Made by a program: the position numbers and the translations under genes
Source of the DNA: Pseudomonadota bacterium
GTDB lineage: Bacteria; Pseudomonadota; Alphaproteobacteria; Acetobacterales; Acetobacteraceae
Length of the DNA stretch: 6,270 nt
Assembly: GCA_021808185.1 (NCBI GenBank)
Contig: JAKBCB010000232.1
Location: 1 to 6,270 of the forward strand
Reading direction: 5' to 3'
In this document: positions 1 to 6,270 of the stretch, piece after piece
How positions within the stretch are numbered: the first letter of the stretch is position 1
Layout: each line of letters opens with the position of its first letter
Notes under the pieces: model-generated
Told to the model about the DNA's origin: nothing
The model's input: the letters and a program-made list of their open reading frames with translations, nothing else
The model's database searches: none

Positions 1-292
1 GCTCGATGGCCTTCGGGTCGCCCGGGTTCAGCAGGATCAGATCCACGCCGGCGGCGATGAAGTTGTCGATCTGGGTGTTCTGCTTGCCGAGGTCGTAGTC
101 GTAGCCGACCGTGATGATCTTCACGTCGGGGTTGACCTTCTTCGCCTCGAACTCAGCGCCGTTCTTCAGCGCGATGAAGAACGGGTTGCCGAGCGAGCCG
201 AGCGAGATGCCGATGGACTTCAGTTCCTTGGCCGAGGCGACATTGACGGACAGCGCGAGCGCCGCGCCGGTAAGCAGGATCTTTTTCAACAT
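1..292 (-). CDS. Sugar ABC transporter periplasmic substrate-binding protein, N-terminal part
   Basis: This is the extracytoplasmic solute-binding subunit of the ABC importer encoded just upstream. It would capture the substrate in the periplasm and deliver it to the permease. The 97 visible residues begin with a typical Sec signal peptide: MLKK, a hydrophobic core to about residue 18, and an ASA cleavage motif at 19-21, so the mature chain would start at Lys22. The mature part opens with a beta strand and the segment SLGNPFF at 33-39, followed by a helix, typical of family 1 (RbsB-like, Peripla_BP_4) binding proteins. Further along are TQIDNFIAAGVDLILLNPGDP (73-93) features of the same fold. 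The ATG was chosen because of the signal peptide and the purine-rich site AGGGGGAA upstream. The gene runs off the window, so about two thirds of a usual 310-330 residue protein is missing and the binding pocket cannot be read. The sugar is unknown; a pentose, hexose or polyol is likely from the family. Confidence 0.93.
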   Translation of the reverse strand, partial: MLKKILLTGAALALSVNVASAKELKSIGISLGSLGNPFFIALKNGAEFEAKKVNPDVKIITVGYDYDLGKQNTQIDNFIAAGVDLILLNPGDPKAIE

Positions 293-299
293 GCGTAAC

Positions 300-307
300 T
301 TCCCCCT
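300..307 (-). promoter_or_regulatory. Ribosome binding site of the binding-protein gene
   Basis: Reading the minus strand, AGGGGGAA lies 7 nt before the ATG at 292. It is a strong purine-rich Shine-Dalgarno-like site and supports this start. The gene therefore has its own initiation signal rather than being coupled to the permease stop 84 nt upstream. Confidence 0.7.
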
Positions 308-327
308 GGTGCGTGGTTGATCGCTGC

Positions 328-358
328 GGGCGCGGCCGCCCAGGTATTCGCCGCGCCC
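328..358 (-). other. Stem-loop between permease and binding-protein genes
   Basis: The arms GGGCGCGGC and GCCGCGCCC are perfectly complementary over 9 bp and enclose a 13-nt loop. The structure starts 18 nt after the permease stop and ends about 20 nt before the binding-protein Shine-Dalgarno site. There is no U-run after it, so it is not a standard intrinsic terminator. In ABC importer operons the binding protein is usually needed in excess over the membrane subunits. A hairpin here could protect the downstream message or cause partial termination. That role is inference; the pairing is seen directly. Confidence 0.5.
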
Positions 359-376
359 CCAGATCCCGAAATGGCG

Positions 377-1413
377 TCAGGTGCGCGCGGACCCGCGCAG
401 GCGATAGCGATCCAACGCCACCGCGCCGATAATGACGCCACCCTTGATGATGTATTGCCAGACGTCGGACACGCCGAGCAGGATCAGGCCGTTGTTGAGC
501 ACGGCGATGATCAGCGCGCCGATCAGCGTGCCCCAGATGCTGCCGATGCCGCCGACGAAGCTGGTGCCGCCGACGATCACCGCGGCGATCGCGTCCAGCT
601 CGTAGGACTGGCCGAGCTGCAACCCGTTCGCCGCGTACAGCCGCGCCGCCTGCATCACGCCGCCGAGACCCGCGAGCAGGCCGGAAGCGCCATACACGAA
701 CAGCAGCACCGCCCACACCTTGATGCCGGACAGGCGCGCGGCACTCTCGTTGCCGCCGACCGCGTAGATGTGCACGCCCAGCACCGTGCGGCGCAGGATC
801 AGCCAGGAGGCGAAGATCACCAGGAAGGCGATGATGATCAGCCACGGCACCGAGACCGGACCGAGCGTGAGGTTGTCGTTGCCGATCCAGTCGAACGGCA
901 GCGAGGAATTGAACACGGTGGTGTCATTGCCGATCAGCCGTGCCAGGCCACGGATCGCGGTGAGCGAACCGAGGGTCACGATGAACGGCGGCAGCCGCAC
1001 GAAGGCGATGAGCGCACCGTTGCCGAGGCCGATGAGAAGACCCGCGAGCAGCGCGCCGACAAGGCCCAGATAGCCGTAGTCGATCGAGCCGAGCAGCCCG
1101 ACCATCGCCGAGGCGGCCAGGATGGAGCCGACCGAAAGGTCGATGCCGCCGGTCAGGATGACGAAGGTCATGCCCGCCGCCAGCACCGAGTTCACCGAGG
1201 CCTGCTGCGCCACGATGGACAGGTTCTGCCATGACAGGAACCGGCCTTCGCCGGTCAGATAGATGCCGCCGACCTGGATCAGCGCGCCGAGGATGATCAG
1301 CACCGGCAGCATCCCGACCGCACGCACAAGCGCGCGCATCGAGGCTTGCCGGCTCGCCTTTGCGTCCACCGCCACCGTGCCGGCCATCACCGGGCCGCCG
1401 CCTGCGCCGCCGC

Positions 1414-1417
<4 letters not shown>
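377..1417 (-). CDS. Sugar ABC transporter permease, RbsC type
   Basis: This is the inner-membrane channel subunit of a ribose/xylose/galactose-class ABC importer (BPD_transp_2 family), 346 residues. Only one permease is encoded, so it would act as a homodimer as in RbsC. It is strongly hydrophobic, with about eight to ten membrane segments. The first lies near 35-55 and others near 80-90, 95-110, 117-140, 190-208, 235-255, 275-305 and 322-335. Family hallmarks are GGIDLSVGS at 90-98, PPFIVTLG at 143-150, the cytoplasmic stretch GVHIYAVGGNESAARLSGI at 214-232 and the ELDAIAAVIVGG segment at 273-284. The start ATG overlaps the ATPase stop (ATGA), with AAGGTGG just upstream, which suggests translational coupling. 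The roughly 30-residue hydrophilic N-terminus is longer than in E. coli RbsC; internal Met11 or Met27 are possible alternative starts but less well supported by context. The substrate cannot be told from the sequence. Confidence 0.95.
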
Positions 1418-2953
<1,536 letters not shown>

Positions 2954-2970
<17 letters not shown>

Positions 2971-4204
2971 AGGAACCTCCTTGCCGGTTGGGGTCGCTGT
3001 GGGGCCCGGCGAGGCTGCCCGCGCCGGGGCCGAAATGCAGGAACAGGGGCAATGTCGCGGCCCCGAGCGCACCCGCCATGGCGCCGAAACTGCCCCGCAG
3101 CAGGGCGGGCGGGGTGCGCGCCTCGGCCACGCGCGCGGCCATGCGGGGTGCCAGCATCGCCAGCAGCCGGTCGATCCAGGCCGGCGGCAGGTCGCTGTCG
3201 ATCACCACCGTCGGCACGTCGAGCAGGGCGCGCGCGGTCAGCAGCGGCTCCACCAGCGCATCGACGCAGTCCGCCAGCCACTCGGCCCCGGCCGCCGCGC
3301 CGGCCTCGGTGTCCAGTTCGGCGTAGGCCGCGTGGGTCACGCCGCGAAACCGCAAATGCCGCACCAGCGCGTTCAGCGAGGCACGGCCGAGCAGGATGTC
3401 GTGCCCGTCGTGGCGCACCGCCGAGGGCAGGGTGGAGGGCGGCACCGGAATCATGCCGATATCGCCCGCGTTGCCGGTGAAGCCGCGCACCGACTGCCCA
3501 TTCAGCAACAGCCCGCCGCCGATCGCGGGGCCGATGAACACATAAAGGAAATCGTCCTCGTTGCGGCCGTGCCCGTGGAACAGCTCGGCGATGGCGGCGG
3601 CGGTGCCGTCGTTCTCCTCGACCACCGGCAGGCCGCAGGCACGCTCCAGATCCCGCGCGAAGGGGGCGGTGTCCCACGGCGAGAAGGTTTCCGGCGAGAG
3701 GTCGAGTTCGGCAAGCCAACTGCCGAGGTTGTAGGGCCGCGCCACGCCCACGCCGGTGATGCGCCGCCGGCGGGCGGCCGGGACCAGCCGCACCAGCCGC
3801 TCGACATCGTCGCGCACGAGGGCCAGCGTCTCGGCCGGCGGGGGCAGCATGTGGTCGTGGGTACGGTGGGACAGCACGGTGCCGCCGAGGTCGGTCAGCG
3901 CCGTCTCGATGCGGGTGCGGTCCAGCCGCACGCCGATGGCGTAGGCGCCGCGCGGGTCCAGGCCCAGCATGGTCGCGGGCTGACCGCGATTGCCCTCGTG
4001 CCGCTTGCCGATGGTGCGGACGAGGCCGCCCGCTTCGAGTTGTTTGATGATCTCCCCGACCGCGGTGTTGGTCAGCGAGGCCGCCCGCGCCAGATCCGCG
4101 CGGGAGGCTTCCCCCACCCGTCGGAGGCGTTGCAGGATCAGCCGTTGGTTGTAATGTCGGATGTGGACCGACGAGGCCCCTTGCCCGACACGGCGAATCG
4201 GCAT
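2954..4204 (-). CDS. ROK-family winged-helix transcriptional repressor
   Basis: This is a sugar-responsive DNA-binding repressor of the ROK (NagC/Mlc/XylR) family, 416 residues. The N-terminal winged helix-turn-helix spans about 14-75, with the recognition region near ASRADLARAASLTNTAVGEIIKQL (33-56). The ROK sugar-binding fold follows. EENDGTAAAIAEL at 196-208 matches the family's END-A-AAA motif, and FIGPAIGGGLLLNGQSVRG at 223-241 leads into GNAGDIG (244-250), the ROK signature. The N-terminal DxGGT phosphate motif of sugar kinases is not present (VRLDRTRIETALTDLGG instead), so this is a regulator, not a kinase. The CxCGxxGCxE zinc cluster is absent and the usual GEIGH is GDIGM. The start at 4204 was chosen for GAGGGA 9 nt upstream and the typical start of the homologous region; an in-frame TTG at 4258 and ATG at 4231 lack good ribosome sites. 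As first gene before the transporter it probably represses the operon and itself until the substrate binds. Confidence 0.92.
2976..2980 (-). promoter_or_regulatory. Ribosome binding site of the ATPase gene, inside the repressor gene
   Basis: A perfect GGAGG lies 5 nt upstream of the ATG at 2970, embedded in the Gln-Gly-Gly-Ser codons near the end of the ROK gene. It decides the ATPase start and indicates that the two genes share one message, with ribosomes able to reinitiate or load afresh at the overlap. Confidence 0.8.
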
Positions 4205-4213
4205 CGTCTGACG

Positions 4214-4219
4214 TCCCTC
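4214..4219 (-). promoter_or_regulatory. Ribosome binding site of the repressor gene
   Basis: GAGGGA on the minus strand lies 9 nt before the ATG at 4204. No comparable purine-rich stretch precedes the in-frame ATG at 4231 or TTG at 4258, so this site decides the choice of start and leaves a leader of roughly 55 nt after the putative operator. Confidence 0.55.
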
Positions 4220-4259
4220 GGCGGCCCCCATTCTGCGAGGGGTCGCATAATTGTTCAAT

Positions 4260-4279
4260 CAGATTAGTTTAATAATCTG
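4260..4279 (-). promoter_or_regulatory. Candidate operator: 20-bp AT-rich inverted repeat
   Basis: On the plus strand the site reads CAGATTAGTTTAATAATCTG: perfect 7-bp arms (CAGATTA / TAATCTG) around a 6-nt centre. A shorter symmetry, ATTA-GTT-TAAT, is nested at 4263-4273. It stands out as an AT-rich island in very GC-rich DNA. It covers the predicted -10 and likely transcription start of the ROK operon. ROK repressors of the NagC/Mlc type bind AT-rich inverted repeats of about this size, so the ROK protein encoded next is the obvious candidate to bind it. Symmetry and position are seen; the binding partner is inferred. Confidence 0.7.
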
Positions 4280-4298
4280 GCCCGCCCTCGCTTGTCAA
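4269..4298 (-). promoter_or_regulatory. Sigma-70-type promoter of the ROK-transporter operon
   Basis: Reading the minus strand, a perfect -35 hexamer TTGACA (4298-4293) is followed after 18 nt by TATTAA (4274-4269), a 4/6 match to the -10 consensus. Transcription would start around 4260, just inside or beyond the inverted repeat, and run into the ROK gene and on to the transporter genes. A 17-nt spacing would give TTATTA, a poorer match. The -10 lies within the candidate operator, so repressor binding would directly block polymerase. Confidence 0.6.
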
Positions 4299-4329
4299 CC
4301 AGAAGTGCGCGGGGACTCCGGAATCACCA

Positions 4330-4363
4330 CCGCCCCGCCGGCCCGATCGGGCCGGCGGGGCGG
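4330..4363 (-). terminator. Perfect 34-bp GC-rich palindrome, probable terminator of the oxidoreductase gene
   Basis: Two 17-bp arms (4330-4346 and 4347-4363) are perfectly complementary with no spacer; in RNA the central bases would form the loop. It begins 23 nt after the oxidoreductase stop and ends about 30 nt before the -35 of the next operon, the right place for a transcription end that insulates the two units. There is no U-run after it on the minus strand (GTGGTGATTCC follows) nor on the plus strand. It would therefore have to act as a U-less hairpin terminator, as an mRNA 3' end stabiliser, or with Rho. Another role for a perfect palindrome, such as protein binding, is not excluded. 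Confidence 0.6.
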
Positions 4364-4386
4364 ACCATCGGCGCCCGGCGCCGCGA

Positions 4387-6270
4387 TCAGCCGCGCATGC
4401 GCGCGCCGGCGGGGTCGAACGGCGGCTCGGCCGCGATGGTGGCGCGGCGCGGCTGGCCAAGGATTTCGATGGCGAAGGCGTCGTTGCGCCCCGCCAGCGC
4501 CGCCGGCACGTAGGCAAGCGCGATGGACTTGCCCGTCCAATGCGCGTAGCCGCCCGACGTGACCCAGCCGACCGTCTGTCCGTCCACCGCCACGGGTTCG
4601 TCGCCGAGCGCGTCGGCGCCGAACTCCTCGACGATCAGCGTCACCAGCTTGAGTTTGGGCCCCGCCGCCTTGTCCCGCAGCGCCGCGTCGCGGCCGATGA
4701 AATCGCCCTTCTTGAGATTGACGAAGCGCCCCAGCCCGGCCTCGAACGGCCCGTAGATCGGCCGATACTCGCGCGCCCAGGTGCCGAATCCCTTTTCCAG
4801 CCGCATCGCGTTCAGCGCGCGCAGGCCCACGTTGCGGATGCCGAGCGCGGCGCCAGCCGCAAGCAGCGTGTCGTACAGCGCCGCGTGGTAATCCGGCGTC
4901 ACCCAGATCTCGTAGCCCAGATCGCCAGTGAAGCTGATGCGCCCGACGAAGGCGGGGATCATGCCGACATCCATGCGCCGATAGCTCATGAACGGGAAAG
5001 CTTCGTTCGAGACATCCGCGCCGACGAGGCTTGCGAGCAACGCGCGGGATTTCGGGCCGGCGATGGACAGCCCCATCAACGAGGATCGCAGCGAGCGGAT
5101 CGCAACCCCCGAAGCTGGCATGTGCTGTTCCCACCAGCGCATGTGATACGCCTCGGCCGGGCCGCTGCCGAACACGTGGAAGGTCTGCGCATCCACGCGC
5201 GCCACGGTGAAATCGCCGATCAGCTTGCCGTTCGCGTTCAACATCGGCGTCAGCACGATGCGCCCCGCCGCCGGCATCCGGTTCGGCATGACACGATCTA
5301 GAAGCGCCTCGGCACCGACGCCGGATACTTCGTACTTCGCGTAGCCGCTGGTCTCGATCATGCCGACGCCGGTGCGCACCGCGCGGCATTCGGCCGCCAC
5401 GTGCTCGTGCGCGTTGGAACGCTTGAACGTCACCTGCTCGACTGGCTCGGTGCCGGCCGGGGCGAACCACAGCGGGTATTCCAGCCCGAACGACGCGCCG
5501 AACACCGCGTTGGCCGCCTTCAGCCGCTCATGGATCGGCGTGGTGCGCAGCGGGCGCCCGGCCACCAGTTCCTCGTTCGGGAAGGTGACGCGGAAGCGCC
5601 GCCCGTAATTCTCGCGCACCTTGGCGTTGGTGTAGGCGGGTGTCGCCCAGTCGCCGTAGCGTGAGACATCCATCGCGAACACGTCGAAGCCCGGATCACC
5701 GTCGATCATCCAGTTCGACAGTGCCAGCCCCACGCCGCCGCCCTGGCTGAAGCCGGCCATGACGCCGCAGGCAACCCAGTAGTTGCGCAAGCCCCGCACC
5801 GGCCCGACCAGCGGATTGCCGTCCGGCGCGAAGGTGAATGGCCCGTTGATCACGCGCTTGATTCCGGCGTTTGCCAGCAGCGGGAAATGCCTGAACCCGA
5901 CTTCAAGGTTGTCCGCGATACGGTCCAGATCGGGCGCGAGCAGCTCGGCGGTGAAATCCCACGGTGTCTGCCTGGGCGACCAGGGTACGCCGTTGCGCTC
6001 GTAAGTGCCGAGCAGCACGCCCTTGCGCTCCTGCCGCAGATAGATCTCGCCTTCGAAGTCGATCAGATGCGGCAGTTCCTCGGCGGGCAGGCCGGGGATG
6101 TCCTCGGTGATGAGGTACTGGTGCTCCATCGCGAGCACCGGCAGTTCGAGGCCGACCATCCGCCCGACCTCACGCGCCCACAGACCGCCGCAATTGACGA
6201 CGTGCTCGGCGACGATGTTGCCCTGGTTGGTCACGATGTCCCAGCCGCCATCCGCGCGCTGCGACAGGCT
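4387..6270 (-). CDS. Dimethylglycine/sarcosine dehydrogenase-like FAD oxidoreductase with GcvT domain, N-terminus missing
   Basis: This is a flavoenzyme of the DMGDH/SARDH family. Members oxidatively demethylate N-methylated glycines or related amines and pass the one-carbon unit to tetrahydrofolate in a fused aminomethyltransferase domain. 627 residues are visible and the frame is open to the window edge; about 180-200 residues, including the FAD-binding GxGxxG and any flavin-linking His, lie outside. In fragment numbering, the rest of the oxidase domain covers about 1-215 (CGGLWAREVG 27-36, EHQYLIT 49-55, YLRQERKGVLLGTYE 77-91, NGPFTFAPDGNPLVGP 142-157). The family linker domain follows to about 275. 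GcvT comes next (GKLIGDFTV with Asp353 at 348-356, SFTGDLGYEIWV 446-457, ALNAMRLEKGFGTWARE 485-501), with its C-terminal barrel about 540-622. The conserved Asp and the human DMGDH-like motifs suggest an active enzyme. The exact substrate is not decidable, because bacterial paralogues differ. A promoterless distance and hairpin separate it from the ROK operon. Confidence 0.93.
   Translation of the reverse strand, partial: SLSQRADGGWDIVTNQGNIVAEHVVNCGGLWAREVGRMVGLELPVLAMEHQYLITEDIPGLPAEELPHLIDFEGEIYLRQERKGVLLGTYERNGVPWSPRQTPWDFTAELLAPDLDRIADNLEVGFRHFPLLANAGIKRVINGPFTFAPDGNPLVGPVRGLRNYWVACGVMAGFSQGGGVGLALSNWMIDGDPGFDVFAMDVSRYGDWATPAYTNAKVRENYGRRFRVTFPNEELVAGRPLRTTPIHERLKAANAVFGASFGLEYPLWFAPAGTEPVEQVTFKRSNAHEHVAAECRAVRTGVGMIETSGYAKYEVSGVGAEALLDRVMPNRMPAAGRIVLTPMLNANGKLIGDFTVARVDAQTFHVFGSGPAEAYHMRWWEQHMPASGVAIRSLRSSLMGLSIAGPKSRALLASLVGADVSNEAFPFMSYRRMDVGMIPAFVGRISFTGDLGYEIWVTPDYHAALYDTLLAAGAALGIRNVGLRALNAMRLEKGFGTWAREYRPIYGPFEAGLGRFVNLKKGDFIGRDAALRDKAAGPKLKLVTLIVEEFGADALGDEPVAVDGQTVGWVTSGGYAHWTGKSIALAYVPAALAGRNDAFAIEILGQPRRATIAAEPPFDPAGARMRG

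Noticed and set aside
299..307. Degenerate second Walker A (GAGRTE) and missing switch His in ATPase domain 2 as a sign of inactivation (protein positions 299-307 and 466)
   Set aside because: This asymmetry is the normal state of RbsA/MglA-type double ATPases, so it is not evidence of a broken gene.
317..1234. A 305-codon plus-strand open frame opposite the permease
   Set aside because: Very hydrophilic, compositionally biased shadow of a clear membrane permease on the other strand.
2971..3072. 34-residue N-terminal extension of the ATPase to 3072
   Set aside because: It lies wholly inside the ROK gene, has no family similarity, and the GGAGG at 2976-2980 clearly marks the ATG at 2970.
4205..4258. 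Longer version of the ROK protein starting from TTG at 4258 or ATG at 4231
   Set aside because: Neither has a ribosome site, the added residues do not look like ROK sequence, and a start at 4258 would sit at the predicted transcription start.
2981..4267. A 428-codon plus-strand open frame opposite the ROK gene
   Set aside because: It mirrors the ROK coding frame, has low-complexity Gly/Arg/His/Gln composition and no family motif; the minus-strand ROK protein explains the region.
4369..4383. Short symmetry CGGCGCC-C-GGCGCCG at the oxidoreductase stop
   Set aside because: A 7-bp arm with a 1-nt spacer cannot form a good RNA hairpin, and such GGCGCC repeats are common in DNA of this composition.
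4295..5470. A 391-codon minus-strand frame overlapping the oxidoreductase gene
   Set aside because: Arg/Gly/Ala-rich out-of-frame translation of the GcvT-fused enzyme, with no domain of its own; it also runs through the intergenic palindrome.

Overview
This window looks like a high-GC (roughly two thirds G+C by eye) alphaproteobacterial chromosome segment. Supporting signs are the strong GC bias at third codon positions, long open frames on the antisense strand, and alphaproteobacterial-style ABC sugar-uptake and dimethylglycine dehydrogenase-like proteins. The exact taxon cannot be read from the sequence. Every supported gene is on the minus strand, so transcription runs from high to low coordinates.

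In transcription order: (1) 6270-4387 holds the C-terminal three quarters of a large FAD-dependent oxidoreductase fused to a GcvT-like folate domain (dimethylglycine/sarcosine dehydrogenase type), with its N-terminus outside the window. (2) 4386-4205 is the only substantial intergenic region. It contains a perfect 34-bp GC-rich palindrome, the likely end of the oxidoreductase transcript. Next come a TTGACA-type promoter and an AT-rich 20-bp inverted repeat over its -10, a good candidate operator. (3) 4204-2954 encodes a ROK-family winged-helix repressor. (4) 2970-1414 encodes a double-domain sugar ABC ATPase (RbsA/MglA type). (5) 1417-377 encodes an RbsC-type membrane permease. (6) 292-1 encodes the secretion signal and first part of a periplasmic sugar-binding protein, cut by the window edge. 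No gap of 300 bases lacks a gene.

The last four genes read as one operon. The repressor end overlaps the ATPase start by 17 nt and carries its Shine-Dalgarno site. The ATPase stop overlaps the permease start as ATGA. An 84-nt gap with a stem-loop then precedes the binding protein. The simplest model is a substrate-inducible uptake system whose own ROK regulator is the first gene, autoregulated through the operator at 4260-4279. The substrate is not identifiable: no kinase, isomerase or dehydrogenase for a sugar is visible. The FAD/GcvT enzyme appears to be a separate transcription unit of one-carbon/methylamine catabolism.

I found no mobile element, CRISPR array, RNA gene or clearly novel system. 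The most informative points are the promoter/operator layout, the atypical ROK protein lacking the zinc-binding cysteines, and the two intergenic hairpins.
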